Assembly (NCBI GenBank): GCA_026027325.1
Contig: JAMSLZ010000003.1
Location: 744,001-808,000, forward strand
DNA: 64,000 nt
Direction of reading: 5' to 3'
DNA from: Actinomucor elegans
Lineage: Eukaryota > Mucoromycota > Mucoromycetes > Mucorales > Mucoraceae
The notes beneath the pieces are model-generated. The model worked only from the letters and a program-made list of their open reading frames with translations. It had not been told where the DNA came from and searched no databases. Both the position numbers and the translations under genes were made by a program. How positions within the stretch are numbered: the first letter of the stretch is position 1; the number at the start of each line of letters is the position of its first letter. Shown one piece after another: positions 1 through 10,201 of the stretch.

Positions 1-92
1 TTAAGAGCGTTGTTAAACACCACATCATAGACTAATTTTGGCCTTCCATCAGAACTCGAGCTATGGAATAATTTTTAATGTTTTTTTTTTCT

Positions 93-125
93 AGATCGGA
101 TCTGGCTTAATGTCACATCTGATTA
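93..125 (-). repeat. Dispersed repeat copy (short)
   Basis: On the minus strand it reads like the family core: ATCAGATG, then a GACATTAAGCC block, then GATC. It is shorter and more diverged than the copies near 39 and 47 kb. Confidence 0.45.
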
Positions 126-250
126 CTAGTACACATTCAAAAAGAACCACTGCAACCACTGCAATTACTCATTAGTTGAAATACAATGAGTACATTGCGC
201 TTCAAGTATATGATACCGATTACATATAGTTGGTCTAAAGTAGTAGTTTA

Positions 251-300
251 ATGATCTATAGATCTCTCCACTCATCATCGTCAAACGCTGCATCTGATTA
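251..300 (-). repeat. Dispersed repeat copy
   Basis: On the minus strand it reads AATCAGATGCAGCGTTTGAC, followed after a short variable stretch by GAGAGATCTATAGATC. This matches the family order: CAGATGC, ACATTTAACC, then GAGATCTA. Confidence 0.55.
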
Positions 301-668
301 GCATTCCATACTCGGGATTAATCATGGTATCTATTACAGCCATTACTTAAGTTTAAACTGCTGTGAACGTATTTTGTTTTCTAATAATTAACTACAGAAT
401 ACATATATTTTATATTGTCTAGTTCTAATACAATCATTGGTGGATATCCCAACTGATTCCAGTAAAATATTATATTTGGAACAAATAGCAATTACTGCTT
501 TTTTTTTATTTATTTTTTATTCATGGCAATCTATTACAAACGAATTAAAGGACAAATTATGCGGGACTTTCAAAGATACAGGAATTGGCGGTGTTTAATT
601 ATTGGCTTTTTGCATTAATTCTTGCAAAAGCCTAGGATATGACTATTATGCTGAATCAGCCAGAGCTG

Positions 669-2868
669 TCAAGAGCTAACGTCAGGCTTTTGGATAAGAC
701 GGGGCACTTCAAAACTATTAGGGGAATGAGTGGCAGTACTAGCATGGTTATTGGAACTGGGACTACCAAGTGCGTCACTTGCTATTATAGTCGTTGATTC
801 CTCTCCAAGAGCCGGCTTAACAAACGTAGTGTCAGAAAATAGTGGATAAGCTTGAGTCAGTTTAACTCCAGGTATTAATTCAACATATTGCTTTTCAATT
901 TCATCCCAATCCACTTCCATAGGCTCATGATCATCATTGTCTGGCTCATTTTTAGGTTCAGGCGCTTCTTGTTCCTGTTTTTTCTGTTTAATCTTCTTTC
1001 TACGAAGGCAGGTAACAAGGATGGCAATAATAAGAATTCCCTAAAAGCAATGCAAACAAGAATATATAAGCTATTTGAATGCTTGTTTAGATGAAGAGTT
1101 TCAAGAACTTACGGCTATACTCGCACCGACAGTAATTCCTGCTATTGCTCCGCTGGATAGTGATGTTCTATTTTCAACACTATTGATATTAGGATCTGTA
1201 TATGTTTGCATATAGGTAATGGCTCGCGGATTAGAAATATTAAGAACAATAGGAGTGCTTGTAACTCTTTTCTCGCTGTCTATACCACCGACAATAAATA
1301 AGCTATCGTTGTTTACCAGAACAGCTATATAGATGCAAGAAAGAACGAAACTAATTAGTTAATAATTTTTATAGATTATGTTCAGTGTCTCACCAGAATG
1401 CATTTTTCTGTTCATATCAACCAAATTTGGATTAAAAATGATTTGCCGAGTCCAGTTATAAGAGGACAGGTCCAAAGTGTAACAATAATCTGCTACAAGA
1501 GAGCTGCCTATTGTGATATTTACAGAAAAGATAGACTTTTAGATGATCATGATTTTTCAACTGGGACATCTGTTACATACCTGAATTTCCTATCCATTCG
1601 CCCCCATACAGTAAAACTGTAGTAGACTCTCCATTGGGCACTTGGATATTGTATGTTATTAGTTAATACAACAATCAAATCGATGTTAGTGTTCTTACAA
1701 AGAGTTGTTGTATGAGATATGCGTATTGAAGGAATATCTTTTCCACCTAAAGTATGATTCCCCCAAATATTAGTTTTAGTATCAAAAGTCATAGCGTATG
1801 AGAATAGATGCCAGTCATTTATAAGAGAGGGATTATAGCCTGGAAGTAAAGTATCATCAAAAAAACCTCCAAAATAAAAAATCATTGCTGATACTGGGTC
1901 ATAGATAGAAGACTGGTGAGATGAAAAGAAAGAAGGAGCTGGGTTACGGGAAGTGACAATTGTCCAAGGCTGAAATAGTTATATCTAAATTAGCTCAAGG
2001 TCAACGAATGTTTAGCATTGACTTACATTGATAGCATTGTTAATATCAAGGTAGGTCACCTGTGTATATCCTATAGCTCTGTAGTTTTCGTTGTATTGGG
2101 TGGCTGTGAGATTTTGGCTTGTCTCTATCGCCCAGTTTAGGTTGATATGTCTATCATTCAAAATCAAACCCAAAATATTAATATAAAAATACATCTATAT
2201 ACACATTAAAACCTACTGTTCATTTCCACCATAGAATGCAAGCCCTCTTCCTGGTACAACTGTAGTTGCGGCAAAAAATCTACCTCAATTACAACGTTAG
2301 CTGAGGTTAGGGTTTCTTTACGTTGAAGAAAATTTGAGCATGATTACATTTGCCTATTTCCATAGGGATTTTCTTCATAGTTTGGATACTTTTTCCAAGA
2401 TTTGCTTTGCACATCATACACTATAGTTTGATCGACTATACTAGTAGTAGTGTCAGTATTGCTACCACCACTTACAATAAGGAGAGTTCCATTTACAGCG
2501 GCGTATTGGATGCTATCCCTTAGCTCTATACTGGCACCGCCTGCTATTGGGTTTTCGATAGTCCAACTATTTGCCAAAGTATCCATGCTTGTTCTGTTTG
2601 TTTTTGTGATATCAAGTACAGATATCGTATTAGCTATTTGATATTCATCACTTTCGATATTGAAACCTCCATAACAGTATATCTTTTTGTTCAGTAGACC
2701 ACAGCCTAAATTTTAACAAACTGAAATCAGACATTGGCATTGAGTCTTCGCTTGTATATGCACAATAATTTATTTACGAGGATTGACTCTGGTTTTCGAA
2801 ATGTCTTGGGCTTCCACTGAAAGAAGAGTAACTAACAGGAGTAAGGAAGTCGAAATAAAAAGTTTCAT
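669..2868 (-). CDS. Kelch-repeat single-pass membrane protein
   Basis: Multi-exon gene. The start at 2868 opens a typical signal peptide (Lys, then ISTSLLLLVTLLSVEA). After a GTAAAT..TAG intron (about 2705-2777) come kelch-like blades: a CYGGF motif in the second exon, IVSGGSN near 2460, and a further FYFGGFFDD near 1880. Near 1010-1180 a GAIAGITVGASIA/GILIIAILVTCL hydrophobic stretch is split by an intron and followed by RRKK. This predicts one transmembrane helix and an acidic, Ser/Thr-rich cytosolic tail ending DVSS. Secreted or membrane kelch/galactose-oxidase-like beta propellers are common in Mucorales; their ligands are mostly unknown. I see no catalytic Cys/Tyr set proving an oxidase, so a binding or sensing role is inferred. 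The exact internal exon borders are uncertain. Confidence 0.78.
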
Positions 2869-3639
2869 TTCCTAAGGTTGAAATATCAGACAGAAGCAGG
2901 AAAGAAAATAATTCTCTAAAGATGCCATGTCGTTTATATGTATAAAGACTTTGTAGTGTGATTACCCCTTTTTTAAAATAATGGCTATCTGTTGAAGTTT
3001 AATCTAAAAATTTCCGTTTTCGAAGATTGCAGCCTCTGGAAAAAATAAAATTGAAGATGAAGCATGATACAACTATCATACCTAAAAACAACGCAAAACA
3101 CATTACTACATCTATCAATAGGTATCACCCATTAATAATATCGGTTTAATACCACAATGAGTGTGCAATGGTGGTTTTTTTTTAGGTTAGGCTTTTAAAA
3201 TATCACATACAGAAGCTTATATGCATAATACACCGCATAACCATCAGTTCCTATAACGGAGGTGTTGCAGACTGTACTTACAGTACAGCAAAATAATAGC
3301 TAAGCCATTCTAACCTTCGATCATGTAGTATATAATATATTGTGATAGAGAGTTCTTGGGCCTTCTTTTACGTAACTATAATCAACCACAAGCCAACGTT
3401 CAGCGTGATTTATTTATACGTTGTTACTTAGTGACAGTTAAAAATTCATAAATCCCTCACACATATTGAATACAGTAAGAAAAATCAAATTCGTATCATT
3501 ATTACTCAGCGAATTAAAAGAACTATAACAATGTTCAGATCCACACAAAATGGATTATCGAAGTTTATATAAAATAAAGCGACACATCCAGTAATATAAA
3601 GAAATTATTATATTTAATCCATTAAGTTATGTTGATAAA
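2869..3639. other. Intergenic, no gene seen
   Basis: AT-rich DNA upstream of the kelch gene. It probably holds that gene's promoter; no TATA element or ORF can be assigned firmly. Confidence 0.4.
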
Positions 3640-4957
3640 ACTATCCTTCAGATCTGAAAGTCCTTCTTTCCGGCAAAGCTATTTTAAATTTACCTATTTG
3701 GAGTTCTCAACTACTATTTCATCGTATGGATCAATGGCATGATTATACAGCTTCTGAACCTCTCACGTACCTAGGATTCCCGCTATACTCATTTACTAAA
3801 CAGAGAGATTCAAATCTCAATGCTCTTCTAGATAAAATCCGAAATGCATGCAATATCCATTCTCAAAGCCTTTGTCTATTTAGGGATGGATCACCATTCT
3901 CAATACGCTTTTGCCCAAGTTATTCTTTGCTAAACTCAAGTTTATCATATCTTCCTTTTACTAGTTATTGTATGTTTTCATGGATTGATATTGCATTAAT
4001 GTGCCATTCACACTCTAAGGGTGGCCTAGGGTTACTTGATTCTCATATTCAACAAGGTGTGTCACAGCTTCGTTGGGCACTTCCTCTACTCCAGCTATCA
4101 CTAAGTGGAGAATCTGCCTCTTCATATTGACCTTGCCCTGTTATTGCAGAATATATTCTTTTTTCTCGGGTGATGCACTTTTTAACTTATCACCTATCCA
4201 AGGATGGCTTTATTGATTCGTTTAGGCTTTGTCTTTAGTGATCTTAAGCTCCTAAGATTACGTGATCCACAAAACTCACTATTATTGCATTTCTCTGTTG
4301 TTAATCCTATACCACACCACTTCCAATATGTGGTAGTTAGCGCCCCATACCTGTTTAAGCCTGCTTCTCTCCGTCATAGTTCTGCATAATCCGCAAGTCG
4401 CCCTACTTTGAATGCTCAAAACGTTTCGTTGTTCTGAAGTTTATTCATTCGATAATACCAAGCTTAGTATAAGACATAAACATCCCAGTGAAATCAATGT
4501 TCATCTCCAACTAATTCGAACTAATCAACTTGCTCTTCATCGCTTCTTTACCAGAGCCTTCATCCTACCCATTAACACCTCAATTGGACCCCGTCCTTTC
4601 TTTCCGGTATTGTATTCACGCATTGATTTTACTCCATTTATATTTTCGCTATCACTCATTGACCCACCTGCTTCTCAAAGCTTTACACCCAGAGTCTACC
4701 AAGTTATCTGTCTGCCCCCACTCCCTGAGCGGTATCCACCTCTGATTCCTTCAGCTTGGTATTGTTTACTACACAGAATACTTCCTTATCGCTCATTCCT
4801 GCGCCGAACTAATTTAGAATACTTAAATTCGCTTCTTGCCCGATTTGCCTTGAGTTTGGGAACATTTCTGATTATTTTATCTTTGCCTGTTTCATGTAAC
4901 TGGAAGTATCGGATACTTGTTGATACCAGTATTTTAAAACGCCTTTCTTTTCATTAA
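3640..4957 (+). pseudogene. LINE-type retrotransposon 3' fragment (degenerate)
   Basis: Conceptual translation from about 3640 gives DLKVLLSGKAILNLPIW, then PLTYLGFPL at about 3759 and SKGGLGLLDSHIQQG at about 4015. This is the YLGFPL / GGLGLL pattern of the thumb and C-terminal part of non-LTR reverse transcriptases. Downstream, in shifted frames, WYCLLHRILPYRSFLRRTN near 4755 matches the C-terminal region of the same element type. The catalytic palm with its YADD box is absent, so the copy is 5'-truncated. Stops and frame changes at about 4128 and 4389 show decay. It directly precedes the DIRS-like element, so either element could have inserted next to the other. Confidence 0.7.
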
Positions 4958-4979
4958 ATAATATCGCAGCAGCTCTTCA

Positions 4980-5096
4980 TAATAATATTTCCTATTTTGT
5001 TCTGATGGTCTCAAGCAATTCTTTAGAGAATTTTCTCGACCTAGAATTGCTGATATTGGCAGTTAGACCTGAAGAACAAAATAGGAAATATTATTA
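4980..5096. repeat. Long hairpin at the DIRS left end
   Basis: The outer arms at 4980-5003 and 5073-5096 are perfectly complementary over 24 bp (left arm TAATAATATTTCC then TATTTTGTTCT). Inner arms GGTCT/AGACC and CAATTCT/AGAATTG also pair, giving a nested stem around a loop near 5020-5035. Confidence 0.85.
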
Positions 5097-5178
5097 TGCT
5101 AGAATCTTCTTGAACCTTTATTTCATAGCGATTATTAAAGATATAAAAGAAAGTGAAAATGAGAACAATAAAGGACAA
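5053..5178 (+). repeat. DIRS left inverted terminal repeat
   Basis: It starts ATATTGGCAGTTAGACCT and runs to about GAGAACAATAAAGG. It is the near-identical reverse complement of the right end, with only a few substitutions and a 3-nt indel (TCTTCTTGAAC versus TCTTGAAC). Confidence 0.8.
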
Positions 5179-5256
5179 TCTTCTTTTTCGCTCGGTCATT
5201 ACCAGCTTATAATTATCAGTACACCTACAGAACACTAAACATTTCATTTACCCTCA

Positions 5257-6529
5257 ATGTCCTCTATGGAAGAGCAATTTCACATGATGCAGCAACAAAT
5301 TGTTGCCCTCCAGGAACAACTTAACGGTGCCTCTACTCCTATGCAGTCAGCGGATGACACTGCTACATTACCTCTTCATTCAATGGGAGTCCGCCCTCAC
5401 TATATGACTGGTCTCCTTCCGAGGCTCTTGTTATATCCGGTGCTAAAGACGAAGGATATAATTTAAAATACAATAATAAAAGAACAGACAGTAAATGGAA
5501 TCAGCAGGGGAAGACATTGGTAATAAGATTGTGATTGTTGGAAAAATCTTGATTCAAAAAAATGTTTATTCACAATTCAAAAGCAAGTCTTCTTTATATA
5601 TATTTCATCAGAGCTTAATAGTGTAGCATTCAATCTATCAGCACGTATGGCCGTACAACGGAGTCCAACCCCAGCAGCCGCTAATATGCCTTTCAACCAC
5701 GCATTGTTGTAATTGTATAACCCACGCGTTATTCGATATTCAGGTCTTATCTTGAGATACACTCGATGCTACTCGATAGTATGATGCCGCGTGCTTCTTG
5801 TAATGATTATTGGCTAATAGTTCTAAGGATGACACATCGCTTGTATTTATGCAGGCCTCGTTAATCTGATTGGGTTATCAGATAGAGTCCGTGTATGACA
5901 TAAATGAACAGTTGATTCCTTACTATTATGTCGATGCAAGGTAGTAGGTGGAATGCAACAGCTCTGACCGAATTGATGAACTTAGATACTCGCTTGTACA
6001 TACTTCGAATTTACTTTCGGACTCGGAACGCAAGACAATCATTGAATCTTACCCTCCTATGGCACATCTGGAATACAAAGCTCCAGCCACTATCCCCACT
6101 GCTGAAAGACTTATGAACAAGGGTCAAAAGTACGAAGATAACTCCCTCAAAAACCTTCAATATCTTTTGTCAGCTACTTTCCGGCCATTAGATATTCTGA
6201 GCCATGAACTCGTAACCTCTGAAACGGGCAACCCAAATTTAGAGCGCTATTGCACTATGCTAAGGGATGTTCGCCGACTTTTGCTACATGTATGCTCGAC
6301 CATGACTCAAGCCCGTAACAACATTGCTGCTCTCCGCGCGGTCAATCCATCTTTCTCTATGAAAACTAATCAAGAGACCAACTATACTCTTCCCTTAGAT
6401 GAATTTCATAATACTTTGATTCAACAAACAACAGCAAGAAAAGCTACTCGTGAAGCAACTCTCAATCGCCGTCAACGACGCTTTACTTCAGGAAACTCTG
6501 GTCATGCTAGTTCCTTCTCGAACGTTTAG
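5257..6529 (+). pseudogene. DIRS gag-like ORF, broken
   Basis: The first segment from the ATG at 5257 encodes a short Gln-rich coiled coil (MMQQQIVALQEQLNG) and stops at 5464. Coding potential resumes in a new frame from about 5948 to 6529 with SERKTIIESYPPM, LERYCTMLRDVRRLLLHV and a basic Arg-rich end (NRRQRRF). This layout, an N-terminal coil plus a helical and basic C-terminal domain, fits the structural ORF of fungal DIRS elements, although gag proteins are poorly conserved. Several stops separate the two parts, so a functional protein is unlikely. Confidence 0.55.
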
Positions 6530-8239
6530 GATCCGCAGTTTTTTCGGTCAGGTCCACCCTCTCAGCAGGGTAGTTACAACAACAGCAACTTCAACAACAA
6601 CAGCAACTTCAACAACAACAGCAACTTCAACAGCAGCAGCAACAACAACAGCAACAGCAATACAGCAACAGCAACAGCAATTTCAACAACAACCGCAACT
6701 CCAGCACCAGCAACAACACTCGGCAAAACAACAACAACAAGAAGAACACCAATCCTTTTCGTCAATAACCTTAACAATTACAACAGCATCAACAGTCGAT
6801 CCAGTAGGAGGACGGCTCAGCAAGTATTTTACAAAATGGACAGAAATTTCCAACAACTCATTTGTCAACACAACAATCAAGTACGGCTACAACATTCCTT
6901 TCCACACTTTACCTCCTGTCACCTCAACACCAACTCCAATCATCCCATTCTCAACCAAACAATCTTACCTAATAAACCAAGCGATACAGGATTTACTACA
7001 AAAAGCTGCTATCGAGAAAGTATCGCCACAACAAGTGAAAGAAGTCCCCGGGTTCTACAGTTCAATGTTTGTCATCCCCAAAAAGAATGGCGGCATTCGT
7101 CCTGTATTCAACCTCAAGAAATTAAATCAGTATCTGGAGGCACCACATTTCAAAATGGAAACAATCAGGGAAGTATCGCAGATGATAGATCCAAACGATT
7201 ACTTGGTCTCAATCAATTTATCCGATGCATTCCTACACATAGGACTACACCAAGACTCGAGACGCTTCCTTCGTCTAAAATGGAAGGATCAAATGTATCA
7301 ATATCGCACCGCTCCTTTTGGCTTGGCTTCAAGTCCTTATGTCTTCACGAAAGTATGCAGACCCGTTTTAGAGCATTTCCGCTCGAAAGGCGTCAAATTA
7401 TCAGCATACCTGGACGACTGGATTTTGGTGGCACCAACGAAACAACTGGCCACACAACAAGCGCAAGAAGTGGTATCTCTACTACAAAAATTAGGATGGA
7501 TTGTAAACTTCAAGAAGTCAGTTCTATTCCCTTCACAACGAATAGAACACCTAGGCTTTGTCTTGAATACAAAAAACATGACAGCCTCGCTACCTCTGAA
7601 GAAACTTTGAAATATCCGTCGATCTATCAAACAAGTGTTAGACCACCCCAATCGCTAATCACCCAGAATCATCCACAGTTTGACCATGCGAATCCAGGCA
7701 GCAACCTTTGCAATCTTCCCGGCACGTCTCTACACTCGTCATCTTTTATACTACAAGAACCAAATGGTGAAAACAGAGGCCGACTGGGATCTTTCTCGTG
7801 TCCGTTAGACCAAGCCAGCAAGGAAGAACTCAACTGGTGGTACTTCAACCTACAGAAGTGCAACGGTCGGTCCCTTCTCCTAACAGCTACACCCACACAG
7901 ACTATCTTTGTAGATGCCAGCGACACGGGCTGGGGTTGCAGTTGGGACAAGCAACGAGCACATTGTTACTGGACCCCTCTAGAAGCAGCACAGTCGATCA
8001 GCTGGCGAGAACTCAAGGCAGTCCATTTGGCCCTCAAGACTTTCCCGATACCGGCCTGTCGTAAACATGGCTTGTTCAGTGTCCGTCACCAATCAGGTCA
8101 AGGTTCGACAATGCTTATACTCAGCTTGTGCTTTGACAGCTTTGTAACGTCGGTTAAAAGATATATATGGAAATCAATGCTTAGTGCAACTAACCTTCAT
8201 AAACTATCTGTCACCGAACATAAAGTCGTACTAGAATGA
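6450..8239 (+). pseudogene. DIRS reverse transcriptase/RNase H, broken
   Basis: A Gln/Thr-coding CAACAGCAA tract (about 6560-6740) is followed by a reverse transcriptase. It has VIPKKNGGIRPVFNLKKLNQ (about 7060), SINLSDAFLHIGL (about 7210), APFGLASSPYVFTKV (about 7310) and the catalytic SAYLDDWIL (YLDD at 7407-7418). KNGGIRPV together with LSDAFLHI and YLDD is the DIRS pattern rather than Ty3/gypsy. The frame is cut by a TGA at 7608-7610, where the flanking sequence suggests a former Arg codon, then by further stops and a frame change. RNase H resumes with FVDASDTGWG (about 7907) and SWRELKAVHLAL (about 7995-8035). The recombinase module expected downstream is missing. Confidence 0.8.
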
Positions 8240-8817
8240 ATTACTATAAATCCTTATTAACTCAATCGTCTATAATATCAAGTTAAATCCGAACTTCAAT
8301 TTTGTATAAATAGCTCTCGCTCATCATTTTAATGCTGTTGTAAACGCTCATGATTATATTAATAAGAGAATACTGTACAGATAGAAAATCGTATAGATAT
8401 CTTTATATGTAGCTGCAGAGGTGTATAAAGCATTATTACCAAGAACCAGAGTGTAAATGACTGTATTTGATTATGTTAAAATATCTTTATTTATATATCA
8501 CTCTGAGCAAGTAGACGCTAATTGATAAATACTATCTCTCACACCAAATATTACATCCAATACTATTACCTTTGAATATAATGATCCCGACACTCTTCGC
8601 TGCTAATCTTGGTCCGCTCATTTAGTTATTATCCCTGTGTCTTCCTTGCAAATCGTAATATGAATTTAGAATTAAGCGCCGACCGTGAAAAAGTATATAA
8701 GAGATGCGTTTTATCACCTTTTGACCAGTGAATCAATTCTTGATCTATAATAAAAACTATCCACAGTTTTAAAAGTATTTCTATCTTTCAAAATCTCCAT
8801 CTACCACCTTTACAACA
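8240..8817. other. Non-coding interior of the DIRS-like element
   Basis: AT-rich sequence without a supportable ORF, lying where an intact DIRS element would encode its tyrosine recombinase. A TATAA-like box and a possible AATAAA (about 8748) are present but not diagnostic. Confidence 0.4.
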
Positions 8818-8907
8818 GTTCTGATGGTCTCAAACAATTCTTAAGAGAATTTTCTCGACCTAGAATTGACAGTTAGACCTGAAGAACAAAATAGGAAATA
8901 TTATTAT
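8818..8907 (+). repeat. DIRS internal complementary-like segment
   Basis: A near-exact direct copy of the left-end segment 5002-5098, including the GTTCTGATGGTCTC hairpin arm, CGACCTAGAATTG and the ITR start CAGTTAGACCTGAAGAAC. It lacks the 10-bp CTGATATTGG present at 5050-5059. The position just inside the right ITR is that of the internal complementary region used for circularisation in DIRS elements. Confidence 0.7.
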
Positions 8908-8984
8908 CCCCACCCTTCTTTACTATTTATTTTACTTCCCCTCCCATCATTGATTACTTTGAACAAGCTTAAAATTCGATTGAC

Positions 8985-9102
8985 CTTTATTGTTCTCATT
9001 ATCACTTTCTTTTATATCTTTAATAATCGCTATGAAATAAAGGTTCAAGATTCTAGCATAATAATATTTCCTATTTTGTTCTTGAGGTCTAACTGTCAAT
9101 AT
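8985..9102 (-). repeat. DIRS right inverted terminal repeat
   Basis: Reverse complement of the left terminal repeat, ending ...TTGAGGTCTAACTGTCAAT. The first satellite unit (ATTGCCGATTCATTGATAC) follows immediately. Confidence 0.8.
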
Positions 9103-10048
9103 TGCCGATTCATTGATACGATATATTGCCGTTATTGCCGTTATTGCCGCTGTTGCCGTTGTTGTCGTTGTTGCCGTTGTTGCCGTTGTTGCCGATATTG
9201 CCGTTTCATTAATACGATATTGCCGTCATTGCCGATATTGCCGATATTGCTGATATTGCCGTTTCACTAATACGATATTGCCGTTGTTGCCGATATTGCC
9301 GTTTCATTAATACGATATTGCTGATATTGCCGATATTGCTGATATTGCCGATTCATTAATACGATATTGCCGTTATTGCCGATATTGCTGATATTGCCGA
9401 TATTGCCGATATTGCTGTTGTTGCCGATATTACTGTTTCATTAATACGATATTGCCGTTTCATTAATACGATATTGCCGTTATTGCCGATATTGCCGATA
9501 TTGCTGATATTGCCGTTTCATTAATACGATATTGCCGTTGTTGCCGATATTGCTGATATTGCCGATATTGCCGTTTCACTAATACGATATTGCCGTTGTT
9601 GCCGATATTGCCGTTTCATTAATACGATATTGCTGATATTGCTGATATTGCTGATATTGCCGATATTGCCGATATTGCTGATATTGCCGATATTGCCGTT
9701 TCATTAATACGATATTGCTGATATTGCCGATATTGCCGATATTGCTGATATTGCCGATTCATTAATACGATATTGCCGTTATTGCCGATATTGCTGATAT
9801 TGCCGATATTGCCGTTTCACTAATACGATATTGCCGTTGTTGCCGATATTGCCGTTTCATTAATACGATATTGCCGTTTCATTAATACGATATTGCCGTT
9901 TCATTAATACGATATTGCCGTTATTGCCGATATTGCCGATATTGCTGATATTGCTGATATTGCCGTTTCATTAATACGATATTGCCGTTATTGCCGATAT
10001 TGCCGATATTGCTGATATTGCCGATATTGCCGTTTCATTAATACGATA
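9103..10048 (+). repeat. Satellite array, left block (9-bp units)
   Basis: Head-to-tail variants of the 9-mer GATATTGCC, with GTTATTGCC, GTTGTTGCC and GATATTGCT as common forms. The runs are punctuated by a recurrent spacer GTTTCATTAATAC (or GATTCATTAATAC, or with CACTAATAC). Each run has about 2-8 nine-mers, giving a higher-order period of several tens of bp. There is no coding value: the Cys/Arg/Tyr-rich translation is a by-product of the repeat. Confidence 0.95.
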
Positions 10049-10075
10049 TAGTCGTTTTCAAAAATTATCTCCCCG
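10049..10075 (+). repeat. Left terminal inverted repeat of the transposon
   Basis: TAGTCGTTTTC, A5, TTATCTCCCCG. It pairs with 11732-11758. Confidence 0.9.
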
Positions 10076-10201
10076 AAATTCTTCATTTTTTTAAAAAAAG
10101 CCATTGCTCCTTAAAAAAAAAAGACAAAAATCTAACTACTTGAGTTTCATTAGTATTTTTTTTACCTTAATTGTTTTCATTAATCATATTCAGTTAAAAA
10201 A

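Larger units (their letters stand above)
1..668. other. Gene-free flank with two dispersed-repeat copies
   Basis: No supportable coding region is seen downstream of the kelch gene. Two reverse-strand copies of the window's dispersed repeat lie here (about 93-125 and 251-300); the remainder is AT-rich DNA with short T runs. Confidence 0.5.
4980..9102 (+). mobile_element. DIRS-like retroelement, degenerate, with inverted termini
   Basis: The element is bounded by inverted terminal repeats (about 5053-5178 and 8985-9102). It contains a gag-like region (5257-6529) and a reverse transcriptase/RNase H region (about 6560-8100). A duplicated terminal segment just before the right end (8818-8907) has the position of the DIRS internal complementary region. 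DIRS elements insert through a tyrosine recombinase rather than an integrase. No recombinase or methyltransferase ORF is visible between 8100 and 8817, so this copy looks internally deleted. The coding parts carry stops and frameshifts, so it is probably immobile on its own. The right end abuts the 9-bp satellite directly. Confidence 0.78.

Noticed and set aside
5041..5247. Minus-strand frame across the DIRS left terminus
   Set aside because: It lies inside the inverted terminal repeat, and a similar frame appears at the right end for the same reason.
6574..6880. Antisense Leu/Val/Cys-rich open frames
   Set aside because: They are the complement of the CAACAGCAA tract in the DIRS coding region.
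8866..9270. Open frame giving a Cys/Arg/Tyr-rich repetitive protein over the DIRS end and satellite
   Set aside because: The frame exists only because the 9-bp unit lacks stops in that phase; it crosses an element boundary and has no independent coding sign.
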